DNA of 64,000 nucleotides from NCBI GenBank assembly GCA_021819245.1, contig JAKARI010000014.1, positions 1 to 64,000 of the forward strand, written 5' to 3'. Positions 1 to 8,319 of the stretch are shown here, piece by piece. Each line of letters begins with the position of its first letter. Positions within the stretch are counted from its first letter, which is position 1. The notes beneath the pieces were generated by a model. The model saw only the letters and a list, made by a program, of their open reading frames with translations. It made no database searches and was not told the DNA's origin. The stretch comes from Pseudomonadota bacterium (GTDB lineage Bacteria; Pseudomonadota; Gammaproteobacteria; Acidiferrobacterales; Acidiferrobacteraceae). The position numbers were made by a program, and so were the translations under genes.

Positions 1-299
1 GGGCCCCCTCAAAGATCGGGGCATCGTGGCCGCCGCGTCCATCGCATCGGTCCGCCCACCCGCTGGTGCGCCCCGACCAGGCCGATCGACGACCCGGTCG
101 TCCCTATCCCTCGCTTTTGCGCCCGGGTTCTTAAACCTATGGTATGGCGCTCGCCCGGGGCTTTGTGATCGAGGGCTGTCGTCGTCGCGAGGCCCGTGGC
201 CGCGTATCACGGGCATGAGCGCCTCGTGGCCGCGGCGCGGGGGTTCCGGCTGCGTTGCCTCTTCTCCGGCGATGGGCCGGTCCGTTCGCGCAGGAGACG
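1..299. other. Left-edge stretch, no gene supported
   Basis: GC-rich sequence downstream of the stop codon of the GGDEF protein that reads in from the right. Short open frames exist in several phases, but none has a convincing ribosome binding site, recognisable protein motif or plausible composition. The adjoining gene may lie beyond the window edge. I see no repeat or terminator with a clear T-run. Confidence 0.5.
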
Positions 300-3200
300 C
301 TAGCGATCACCGAATTGCTGGGTCTTGAGGTGGGCCTCGATCTCCCGGAACAGACCCACGATCGCGGGCTGCGCCTCGTGATGCCAGAAGGCGCGTGCGC
401 CTTCTGTGGTGTGGTCCCCGCTCCGGCCCAGGACCGCAGCCAAGGCTGCCCACTGGGAGAGGCCCTGATAGCGGGCACCGCGCTCGCGCATCCAGATCTC
501 AAGCCGCGCATAGCCGGTCCGCATGGCCTCGTCCGGGTACCCGTCTGGTTCGAGAAAGGCGTAGGCCGCCAGAACCAGGTCGCGTGATGGGAAGGCCGGG
601 ACCGCTGTTACCGGCGAGGGCGACGCCTGGGCGAGCCACGCCGGCAGATCGGACTCGCCCACCGGATCGGCAAGCAGGCGGCCCTGGTAGTGTTCGCCCC
701 CCATATATCGCCAGAGCTGGAGGTCAACTGCCGTCTCGATGCCGGTGGCGATCAGCGGCCGCCCCGAGAGTTTCGCGAGCAGCAAGGCGCTGCCCACGAC
801 CGGAAACACATCGGGGTCGCGTCGCAGCTGCCCGATAAGCCGCCGGTCCAGCTTGATGTCGTCTGCCGGGAGTCGTGCGGCCTCGGTCAAGGGCGAATAG
901 CCGGCCCCGAAGGCCTCGAGCGTAATCGCAAAACCGAGGGCCTTGAGCGCGTTCATGGTCTCGGTTGCCAGGGCCACGTTGGTCAGGGCCATGCCGATGG
1001 GCAATGCGATGCAAAGCCCCGCGGCGCCGCGCCCGCCAAGGGTGTCCGTGACCTCGTCGAGAAAGGCCGGATGAAAGAAATGATGAGCGCCGATGCTCAA
1101 GATCACACGCAGATCGTGACCACTCGCGCGCAGCCGCTCGCGCAGCGCCACGGCCTCATTCAAGGTCCGCCGGCCCAGAGCGCGGATAAGACGCGGATCT
1201 TTCTCGACATCGGGCATAAAGTCTTGTGCCGTGAGTGTTTCGTCGTCGTCGCGCCAGCGGGCCACGAGCTCGACGCCCTCGATGCGGCCCGTTGCGCACT
1301 GCGCCTGCGGCGCAAGGGCAAACAGGATCCGACCCTCTGCCAGCGCCGCCGGGAACCGCTTATGGATGGCGAGCCTTCGCGCGAAACGCCGCGCGATATC
1401 GCCCTCGAAGATGCGGTAGGTGTTGCGCCCCGCGTCCTTGGCCGCATAGAGCGCCTCGTCGGCCTGTGTCAGCAGCGTCCCGTAGCTCGTCGTCCCCGGC
1501 TTGTGAATGGCCCAGCCAATGCTTGCGGTGACCCGCGCCTGCGGGTCGGCCAGGGCGATGGCCGCGAGCAGCCGCGCCGACAGGGCCGCTAGGGCGTCAA
1601 CCGAGTCGAGGCCTGCGGTGAGCGCGAACTCGTCGCCGCCGAGGCGCGCCACGCCCTCATCCTCGCGCACGACCTCCCGCAACTTTTGTGCTACGGCCTT
1701 GAGCAGGCCATCGCCAGCGGTATGCCCCTGAAGGTCATTCCATTCCTTGAACCCGTCAAGATCCATGACCCCGAGCGCCATGAACTGCCCGGATCGCTGC
1801 GCCCGCGCCATGGCTGATATTGTCGACCGTTCGAAATACGCGCGGTTGGGCAGCGCTGTCAGCGCGTCGTAGAGCGACAGCTTCATGAGGCCTTCCCGGC
1901 GCTCGTAGTTGTCGACGGCATAACCGATATCGTTACCGAGGGCCTCCAGGACCCGTCTCATGTCCTCATCAAAGAAGGTGCGGTCGCGGGCGACGATTCC
2001 AAGAATGCCCGCCACATGACTGTCGCGAATCCATGGCACGGCAAATGCCGTGACGAGGCCCAGTGTCGCGGCCTTGTCGCGCAGGGCCTCGTCTTCCAGC
2101 CATTGGTCTGCGCTTTCAAAGAGCCATGATGTGCCGGCCCGTCTGGCGCGCTCATGCAGGGTTGCCAGCGGGTGATTCCAGGCATTTCCTCCTTGTGAGA
2201 CATCTGGCAGAAAAGAACGCCCGGAGCCCGCGGCTGCGGCGATCTCCGTCCCCTCGGGGCCCAGCAGCGAAATGAATGCCAGGGGAACATCGGTGCACTC
2301 GGCAAGGAGTTGGCAAATGTTACGAAACATCGGCCGGGCCTCGGTGGCGCGCGCGATCGCCTGGCTTGCGCGCGCCAGGGCCTCGTAGAGGGCATGGTAG
2401 CGGTCGGTCTGGCGCCGGGTACGCCAGGCGCTCAATGCCAGCCGCACACTCGCCACGAGATCCTCGAGAAGGGCGCGCAAGTCGGGGGTGAAATAGCCGG
2501 GATCGGCGCTCATGACAGCGAGGGCTGCCACCGGTTGTTTTTCACCCTCTTCGATGATCGGGTAGGCAAGAACGGCGCGCACGGGTTGCAGCGCCTCGTC
2601 GGCCATCACCGCGCGCAGTGCCGGATTGTCATGCGGGTCGATCGGTCCGTGTGCCGTGCCGCTGCGAAATGCCCGGCCGGCCAGCATCTGGCCGAATGGG
2701 GTGTCAGAGATGTCCCGGGATGGTGTCAGGCGCAGCAGGGCATCGCGTATCTCGGGATGCGCCGCCGCCGCGGCCCGAATGCTGAGCCTCGGGCCGGTCG
2801 CCTCCGGTACCGCGATGAAGGCCCCCATGATGTCCGTCTGCTCGATGAGGATTCGCACCAGCAGCGATTGCGCCTCATCCGGCGTGGGTTGGCGGAGCAA
2901 TTCAAGCTGCATGAGGCGCACTGCCGCCTGATAATGCTGCAGCCGTTCGATTTCTTGCCGCTGGCGTACTCGGTCAATGGTGGCGGTCAGATGGCCGGCA
3001 AGCTCACGGGCCATTCCATACCAGATGACTGTCTGCGCCCGGCGCGAAGGGCATGCGACGATGACCGCGCCGGTCGTGCCGAGGGCGAGCGCCATGCATG
3101 TCGGAAAGGCCTCCTGGGCCACGCGCCGCCAGTCGCTGTCGACGGCCTGATCGAAGGCCGCCTCCAGCAGACCGGATGGCGCCGTGGTTTGAGTGGGACT

Positions 3201-4280
3201 GGCCACGGCGCAGCGGTCGCGCCAGCCCACGAACACGAAGGAGGCGTCGAGATTGTCCTGAATGATGTGCGCCGCATCGCGAAAAAGGTCCTCCGGCGGC
3301 GATCCCTTCGCGCTCTCCTGATTCAGATGAGAGAGTCCCTCATGCCACAGGCGCAGCTGCATCTCCTGCGATAGGAGGTTGGCGAGCAAAAGCCCCGTAT
3401 ACTGGCTCCCCCACAGGATCAGGAGGAACAGCGGCAGCCAGTGTGTCGTGTGGTGCCACCAGAGTGCCCATAAATGCTTTCCGGACCAGAACGCCTCGAC
3501 CTTCCAGGGGTAACTCGGGACATCGGCGCGCATGACATGGTCGGTCAGAGGCAAAGGGGCGGGCAGGGCGCGCCAGAGGCCATCCCTCGCCGCTGCGAAG
3601 GGTTGTCCGCCGCGCGTTGCCAGACGGATGGCCAGGTGCGAGCGCGCGGCAAATAGCGGCACTCGGCCCAGGTTCGCGGGGTCGCCGATGAGAAACCTCG
3701 TGGCGCCGCCGCGACCGGTGATGCGGTATCGCAGCGGCACGACGGTCGCTCGAAACCGCCGCGCGTACACGGGTTTCCCGATCTCGAAGCGGGGGTCGTC
3801 GCGAATCGTCTGAAACTGCTCGGCCGAGATCAGGGGGCGTGACGTCGGCTGCGGTAGCGCCGACCACAGGATGCGTGAGCCGCGCGCGTTTAAGATGTTG
3901 ATGTCGCGAAGCATCGCATGGGTGGCGAGGAAGGCGCGCAGGGTGTTTTTGGTAGGCGCGTCAAGCCCGGACCCGGCGGGTTGAGAACCGATCAGCGATT
4001 GTCCGAGAAAGCGGAGATCGGCGAACCGCTCGCTTAAAATCAGGCTCAGACGGTTGGCGACCTGCAAGGCTGCGGCATGGGCCCGCAGGCGTTCCTCCTT
4101 CTTAATGGTGTAGTACGTATTTACGGCGCGCCACAGGCCGACGGTCGCCAAAATGAGCCCGAAGCATGCAAACGCAATCGTCACAAGGCGCGTACGGGCC
4201 CAAATGGCGCGCAGCCCGGTCCCCGCCTTCCCCCATTGCTTAGGGGGAAGCGTGGCCAGAAAGGAAAGCCAACGTGACAT
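300..4280 (-). CDS. Membrane GAF-GGDEF-degenerate EAL signalling protein
   Basis: A 1326-residue c-di-GMP signalling protein. I start it at the ATG at 4280 (MSRWLSFLATL), which has a GAGGA ribosome site about 8 nt upstream; an upstream ATG at 4310 is less likely. A hydrophobic segment near residues 31-50 and a second near 275-295 bracket an extracytoplasmic sensor region. Several GAF-like segments follow. The GGDEF domain has an intact GGDEF at residues 881-885, so diguanylate cyclase activity is plausible. The inhibitory RxxD site is altered to REDE. The EAL-like domain reads VEL at 1003-1005 and has EAFGAGYS where active enzymes have DDFGTGYS, so it is probably not a working phosphodiesterase. 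About 90 further residues at the C-terminus belong to no family I recognise. The gene stands alone. Confidence 0.85.
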   Translation of the reverse strand: MSRWLSFLATLPPKQWGKAGTGLRAIWARTRLVTIAFACFGLILATVGLWRAVNTYYTIKKEERLRAHAAALQVANRLSLILSERFADLRFLGQSLIGSQPAGSGLDAPTKNTLRAFLATHAMLRDINILNARGSRILWSALPQPTSRPLISAEQFQTIRDDPRFEIGKPVYARRFRATVVPLRYRITGRGGATRFLIGDPANLGRVPLFAARSHLAIRLATRGGQPFAAARDGLWRALPAPLPLTDHVMRADVPSYPWKVEAFWSGKHLWALWWHHTTHWLPLFLLILWGSQYTGLLLANLLSQEMQLRLWHEGLSHLNQESAKGSPPEDLFRDAAHIIQDNLDASFVFVGWRDRCAVASPTQTTAPSGLLEAAFDQAVDSDWRRVAQEAFPTCMALALGTTGAVIVACPSRRAQTVIWYGMARELAGHLTATIDRVRQRQEIERLQHYQAAVRLMQLELLRQPTPDEAQSLLVRILIEQTDIMGAFIAVPEATGPRLSIRAAAAAHPEIRDALLRLTPSRDISDTPFGQMLAGRAFRSGTAHGPIDPHDNPALRAVMADEALQPVRAVLAYPIIEEGEKQPVAALAVMSADPGYFTPDLRALLEDLVASVRLALSAWRTRRQTDRYHALYEALARASQAIARATEARPMFRNICQLLAECTDVPLAFISLLGPEGTEIAAAAGSGRSFLPDVSQGGNAWNHPLATLHERARRAGTSWLFESADQWLEDEALRDKAATLGLVTAFAVPWIRDSHVAGILGIVARDRTFFDEDMRRVLEALGNDIGYAVDNYERREGLMKLSLYDALTALPNRAYFERSTISAMARAQRSGQFMALGVMDLDGFKEWNDLQGHTAGDGLLKAVAQKLREVVREDEGVARLGGDEFALTAGLDSVDALAALSARLLAAIALADPQARVTASIGWAIHKPGTTSYGTLLTQADEALYAAKDAGRNTYRIFEGDIARRFARRLAIHKRFPAALAEGRILFALAPQAQCATGRIEGVELVARWRDDDETLTAQDFMPDVEKDPRLIRALGRRTLNEAVALRERLRASGHDLRVILSIGAHHFFHPAFLDEVTDTLGGRGAAGLCIALPIGMALTNVALATETMNALKALGFAITLEAFGAGYSPLTEAARLPADDIKLDRRLIGQLRRDPDVFPVVGSALLLAKLSGRPLIATGIETAVDLQLWRYMGGEHYQGRLLADPVGESDLPAWLAQASPSPVTAVPAFPSRDLVLAAYAFLEPDGYPDEAMRTGYARLEIWMRERGARYQGLSQWAALAAVLGRSGDHTTEGARAFWHHEAQPAIVGLFREIEAHLKTQQFGDR

Positions 4281-4958
4281 GCAGTATCCTCGTATGGTCG
4301 CGGGAGGCACGTGTGCTGGCCCTTCCCGCGGCGCCCCCCGGTGCCGGCTCCCGTGTGATGGGCCTCAAACGGCCTCATCATCGCAAATGCCACGAGACCT
4401 GATGCAACGACCATACCAGCGCAGGAAATGGCCGCAATGGGCCGATCGCAGCGGCGTCCGTGCGCGGTCCGAGATCTTGTAGACGGCGCGCGCCGTCCAT
4501 TGACCGGCCCCTGACGGCAGGTGAGGGGTGCCGGGGGGCAGGTTGTGTGCCGCGATGTCGAGGCCGCGGTCGGATGGGGCGGCGGGCGGCCGAGTCTGGC
4601 CGGGTGGGCGCAGTCGCCCCGGCGCGCGCGAGCCTTGCGTCGCACGAAAGGATCAGGGATATTCCTGCGAAGGGCGCCACTGCGCGCGCTCCCTATGGCG
4701 GGTCGCCGTAGGGGGCTTTTCGGCGGCAAGCCGTGCGGGCCACCTGCCGTCAAGCCCTGGCGGCCGCCGCCAAGGGCGCGGCGCCGTCTGCCGGTTCGGC
4801 CCGCGCGTATTTCACGGGGGCGTGCTGTCATTGCCGGTGCGTGGACATTATGGGGGTTGGCGCCTTGGCCGCCGGTTGCGTGCCTTGCGTCATGGAGGGT
4901 CGACCGCAACGTCTTTTGCGGCCGGCCTCTCAGGTCCCAGGACGAGGATTTTTGCCTT
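4281..4958. other. 678-nt intergenic region between divergent genes
   Basis: This region separates the GGDEF gene (leftward) from tal (rightward) and should hold both promoters, but I cannot name a strong sigma70 site. It contains a perfect 16-bp GC palindrome at 4482-4497 (GACGGCGCGCGCCGTC). A GAGGAT ribosome site for tal lies at 4944-4949. Open frames here are long only because the sequence is GC-rich; their translations are low in complexity and match nothing I know. Confidence 0.5.
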
Positions 4959-6059
4959 ATGAAAGGTATCGAAAGGATAATGGCCCTCGGGCAGCGCATA
5001 TGGTATGACAACATCAGCCGCGACCTGATGGCAGATGGCGGGTTGCGCGCGCTCGTCGCTCAGGGCGTGCGCGGTGTCACGACCAACCCGACGATTTTTG
5101 AGAAGGCGATCGGCGAAGGGACGCACTATGATGGCGATATCAGGGCGCTCAAGGCGCAGGGTATGGCGCCTGAGGCCATGGTGCGCGAGCTCATGATGGG
5201 CGACGTGCGCCGCGCGGCGGACATTTTGCGTCCGGTATTCGATGCAAGCCTCGGGGTCGATGGCTATGTGAGCATCGAGGTGGCGCCCAGCGAGGCGCAG
5301 GACGTGCAGGCGACCGTGGCCGAGGCCCAGGCCTTGTGGACCGCCCTTGCGAGGCCCAATATTATGGTCAAGATCCCGGCGACCGAGGCCGGTTACCAAG
5401 CCATGCGCGAGGTCTTGGCGCGAGGGATCAACGTCAATGCCACCCTGATCTTCTCCCTGCAGTCATATGAACGCGTCGCTGCGGCTTATAGCGCCGCGCT
5501 CGAGGAGAGGTTGGCGCGGGGCCTATCCATAGATCGCATGGCATCAGTGGCGAGTGTATTCATAAGCCGCGTGGATACAGTCGTCGATGCGCTGCTGCAA
5601 GAGAGGCTTAACACCGCCCCGGCGGCCGAGGCCAAGCGCCTGCGAGGGCTGCTTGGGCGCGCCGGCATCGCCAATGCGCAGCGTATCTATCAACGGTACA
5701 AGGATCTGTTCCGTGGTAAGGATTTCGCCCGCCTGAGGGCCCGTGGGGCACGCCCTCAGTGGCCGTTGTGGGCGAGCACGAGCAGCAAGAATCCCGCCTA
5801 CCCGGCGACCTGGTATATCGATCGCCTGATCGCGCCCGATACCATTAATACCGTTCCGCCGCAGACGTTTCAGGCGATCCTGACCCACAGGCCCAAGGCG
5901 CTGCTGGAGGCCGAGATCGCGCAGGCCCCGGCCGTGCTCGACGGATTGCGTCGCGAGGGCATAGATCTGCCGCAGATCCTCGATACCCTGCTGGAGGAGG
6001 GTATCGCCTCATTTCAGAAATCCTATCAGGCCTTGGCGGCGCGCCTTGCCCAAAAATAA
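4959..6059 (+). CDS. tal: Transaldolase
   Basis: A 366-residue transaldolase of the longer type common in cyanobacteria and actinobacteria. It moves a dihydroxyacetone unit between sedoheptulose 7-phosphate and glyceraldehyde 3-phosphate in the cytoplasmic pentose phosphate pathway. Family motifs include GVTTNPTIFEKAI near residue 39 and the Schiff-base lysine K138 in NIMVKIPATEAG. TSSKNPAYPATWY and NTVPPQTFQA lie in the second half. I choose the ATG at 4959 because of the GAGGAT site before it. A second ATG at 4980 (MALGQRIWYD) is possible, and the open frame also continues upstream without a better start. It is monocistronic, with rnpB about 55 nt after the stop. Confidence 0.93.
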   Translation: MKGIERIMALGQRIWYDNISRDLMADGGLRALVAQGVRGVTTNPTIFEKAIGEGTHYDGDIRALKAQGMAPEAMVRELMMGDVRRAADILRPVFDASLGVDGYVSIEVAPSEAQDVQATVAEAQALWTALARPNIMVKIPATEAGYQAMREVLARGINVNATLIFSLQSYERVAAAYSAALEERLARGLSIDRMASVASVFISRVDTVVDALLQERLNTAPAAEAKRLRGLLGRAGIANAQRIYQRYKDLFRGKDFARLRARGARPQWPLWASTSSKNPAYPATWYIDRLIAPDTINTVPPQTFQAILTHRPKALLEAEIAQAPAVLDGLRREGIDLPQILDTLLEEGIASFQKSYQALAARLAQK

Positions 6060-6101
6060 AGAGACGCGCGCGTCATGAGCCCAGTGCGCCCCGGAAGCGC
6101 G

Positions 6102-6107
6102 TATACT
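6102..6107 (+). promoter_or_regulatory. -10 element of the rnpB promoter
   Basis: TATACT lies seven bases before the predicted first base of RNase P RNA, the spacing expected for a sigma70 start. No clear -35 hexamer is visible upstream. Confidence 0.65.
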
Positions 6108-6114
6108 AAGCGGC

Positions 6115-6454
6115 GGGAGTCGGCCAGACAGTCGCTGCCTCACGGCAGAGGAAAGTCCGGGCTCCACAGGGCAAGGTGCCAGGTAACGCCTGGGAGGCGC
6201 GAGCCTACGGAAAGTGCCACAGAAAATATACCGCCCGTCTGACGGGTAAGGGTGAAATGGTGCGGTAAGAGCGCACCGCGCCGGTGGCAACATCGGTGGC
6301 AGGGCAAACCCCACCTGGAGCAAGACCGAATAGGGGGACCATGGCGCGGCCCGCGTCGTCCCCGGGTAGGTTGCTAGAGGCGCCTGGCGACGGGCGTCCC
6401 AGAGGAATGACTGTCCACGACAGAACCCGGCTTACCGGCCGACTCCCACTGCCC
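6115..6454 (+). ncRNA. rnpB: RNase P RNA, class A
   Basis: The catalytic RNA of ribonuclease P, which removes tRNA 5' leaders. The bacterial class A core is clear: GGCCAGACAGTCGC at the 5' end and GAGGAAAGTCCGGGCTCC near 6149. GGTGCCAGGTAACGCCTGGG, GGGTGAAATGGTGCGGTAAG, GAATGACTGTCCACGACAGA and ACCCGGCTTA follow in order. GGGAGTCGGCC at 6115-6125 is the exact reverse complement of GGCCGACTCCC at 6437-6447, forming helix P1. The 3' end is set by analogy with E. coli and may be off by a few bases. Confidence 0.97.
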
Positions 6455-6574
6455 CTTCGCGACACCTCCATATAAGGAAAGGCTTAAGTTCTGGTGTGCG
6501 CTGTCGAGATCACCGGCCGTACAGGGGCCGATGGCGCCTATGGTCCCCCCTTGGCCGCTTTTCATCGTTCGCGC

Positions 6575-6604
6575 TTGACTTCGCTTTTCCTGCGTCTCTA
6601 TAGT
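6575..6604 (+). promoter_or_regulatory. Promoter of the dcw cluster
   Basis: TTGACT (6575-6580), an 18-nt spacer and TATAGT (6599-6604) form a good sigma70 promoter. Transcription would start near 6611, just ahead of the MraZ operator, and reads into mraZ. Confidence 0.75.
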
Positions 6605-6612
6605 GTCATTAA

Positions 6613-6637
6613 GTGGGCTAAAGTGGATATTTGTGGG
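6613..6637 (+). promoter_or_regulatory. MraZ operator, three direct repeats
   Basis: GTGGG (6613-6617), GTGGA (6623-6627) and GTGGG (6633-6637) repeat with a period of exactly 10 bp. This matches the TGGGN repeats with 5-nt spacers bound by MraZ in other bacteria. Its place at and just after the predicted start site fits autorepression of the cluster. Confidence 0.85.
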
Positions 6638-6656
6638 ATAGAGGCGCAAAAGGACC

Positions 6657-7106
6657 ATGTTCCGTGGCGTAAACAGCGTGAGTCTCGACAGCAAGGGGCG
6701 AGTCGCCATTCCGACCCGCTATCGGGAGGACCTGCGTAGCCGCTGCGGGGGTCGGCTCGTCATGACCGTCGATCGCGACCACTGCCTGTTGCTGTACCCG
6801 CTTCCGGAATGGGAGGTCATAGAGGCCAAGCTGGTCGGCCTGTCGAGCTTCAATCCCCATACGCGGCGCCTGCAGCGTCTCTTGATCGGGCATGCGACGG
6901 AGTGCGATATGGACGGGGCCGGACGCATCTTGTTGCCCGCGCCGCTGCGCGCCTTCGCGGCGCTGGATAAAGACATTACGTTGATCGGACAGGGCAACAA
7001 GTTTGAATTGTGGGATGCCGCGACCTGGGATGCGCGCCGCGCGGAATGGCTCGCACAGGCTGATGGCGACGAGCTACCCGCCGAGCTGCAGTCCCTGTCG
7101 CTGTGA
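6657..7106 (+). CDS. mraZ: Transcriptional regulator MraZ
   Basis: A 149-residue DNA-binding protein that heads the division and cell-wall cluster and represses it in known cases. It has two tandem AbrB-like MraZ repeats: [22 protein letters not shown] at the N-terminus and [20 protein letters not shown] in the second half. The ATG at 6657 follows an AAAAGGA ribosome site. Its stop codon overlaps the GTG start of rsmH. The 10-bp-spaced repeats immediately upstream are its likely target. Confidence 0.96.
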   Translation: MFRGVNSVSLDSKGRVAIPTRYREDLRSRCGGRLVMTVDRDHCLLLYPLPEWEVIEAKLVGLSSFNPHTRRLQRLLIGHATECDMDGAGRILLPAPLRAFAALDKDITLIGQGNKFELWDAATWDARRAEWLAQADGDELPAELQSLSL

Positions 7107-8041
7107 CCGGGGGTCACGAGCCCGTTCTCCTGGCCGAGACCCTGGAGGCGCTCGCGGTGCGGCCGCAGGGGCGCTATCTCGATGCCACCTTCGGGCGCGG
7201 CGGGCATAGCACGGAGATATTGGCGCGGCTCGCGCCAGACGGCGCGCTGGTCGCCATGGATTGCGATGATCAGGCGATCGAGGTGGCCACGCGGCGTTTC
7301 GGGGAGGACCCGCGTATGACGATAGTGAAGGGGCGTTTCTCCATGATCGGCCCGTATCGGGAACGCCCGCCATGGCAGGGAGGTTTCGATGGCATCCTGT
7401 TCGACCTAGGGGTTTCATCGCCTCAGCTGGATGATGCGGCCCGTGGTTTTAGCTTTCGGCGCGAAGGTCCGCTCGACATGCGCATGGACCGGCAGGCGCA
7501 CCCAACGGCCGCCGAGTGGCTCAATAGCGCCCCAGAGGCCGAGATTGCCCAGGTCCTGCGGGAATTCGGCGAGGAGCGCTACGCGCGGCGCATCGCGCGC
7601 GCGGTGGTCGCATCGCGCGCCGATACGCCCTTTGTGACCACGGCGCAGTTCGCGTCGCTCGTTGCCCGCGAGATCCCGCGGCGGGAGCCCGGGCAAGACC
7701 CTGCGACGCGCGCCTTTCAGGCCGTGCGTATCCGCGTCAATGACGAGATAGGCGAATTGACCCGCGCCCTGCCGGCAGCGCTCGAGATCTTGCGGCCGGG
7801 CGGCCGTCTCGTGGTGATCAGCTTTCATTCGCTCGAGGACCGTGTGGTCAAACAATTCTTTGCGCGCGAGTCGCGTGGGGATGATTACCCGGTGCGCCTG
7901 CCGGTCCCGCAGGCATGGCTTGCGCCCCGTCTGCGGGTGATTGGCAAGGCATTGCGGCCCGGTGCTGCGGAACGTGCCGCAAATCCCCGGTCCCGCAGCG
8001 CGGTGTTGCGTGTCGCGCAGCGCCTGGAGGTGGCGTCATGA
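7103..8041 (+). CDS. rsmH: 16S rRNA m4C1402 methyltransferase
   Basis: RsmH (MraW), 312 residues. It uses S-adenosylmethionine to methylate N4 of C1402 in 16S rRNA at the ribosomal P site. The N-terminal [13 protein letters not shown] and [16 protein letters not shown] form the SAM-binding loop, [17 protein letters not shown] follows, and [16 protein letters not shown] lies near the C-terminus. The start is a GTG whose last bases form the stop of mraZ (GTGA overlap), so translation is probably coupled. Confidence 0.96.
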   Translation: MTGGHEPVLLAETLEALAVRPQGRYLDATFGRGGHSTEILARLAPDGALVAMDCDDQAIEVATRRFGEDPRMTIVKGRFSMIGPYRERPPWQGGFDGILFDLGVSSPQLDDAARGFSFRREGPLDMRMDRQAHPTAAEWLNSAPEAEIAQVLREFGEERYARRIARAVVASRADTPFVTTAQFASLVAREIPRREPGQDPATRAFQAVRIRVNDEIGELTRALPAALEILRPGGRLVVISFHSLEDRVVKQFFARESRGDDYPVRLPVPQAWLAPRLRVIGKALRPGAAERAANPRSRSAVLRVAQRLEVAS

Positions 8042-8319
8042 CGGGTCGTGCCACCATTTTCTGGGTCGTGGCCCTCGCCCTTTCGGCGTTGGCGCTCGTT
8101 GATGTCCGCAATCGGTATCTCTTGCTTTTTGGCCGCGAAGAGCACTTGATCGGCCAAAGGGATGCCTTGCGCGTCGAGTGGGGGCGGCTCTTGCTGGAGC
8201 AGGGGACGCTCGCCGCCCATCGGCGAATCGATCGCATCGCGCGGCATCGTTTCGGCATGAAAATGCCCGATCCGCGGCGTATCGTGCTCATCTATACCCA
8301 GCCGTCGAAAATTCCATGA
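8038..8319 (+). CDS. ftsL: Cell division protein FtsL
   Basis: A 93-residue bitopic inner-membrane protein with one N-terminal transmembrane helix (about residues 6-22) and a short periplasmic coiled coil (RDALRVEWGRLLLEQGTLAAHRR). It ends with the typical HRFGMKMPDP segment. FtsL forms a complex with FtsQ and FtsB and activates FtsWI. Sequence identity in the family is low, so position between rsmH and ftsI is the main support. It starts at an ATGA overlap with rsmH; the upstream extension of the frame lies inside rsmH and is not used. Confidence 0.92.
   Translation: MTGRATIFWVVALALSALALVDVRNRYLLLFGREEHLIGQRDALRVEWGRLLLEQGTLAAHRRIDRIARHRFGMKMPDPRRIVLIYTQPSKIP

Noticed and set aside
4521-4958. 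Upstream extension of tal
   Set aside because: The 146 extra codons are rich in Arg, Gly and Pro, match no transaldolase, and a good ribosome site lies before the ATG at 4959.
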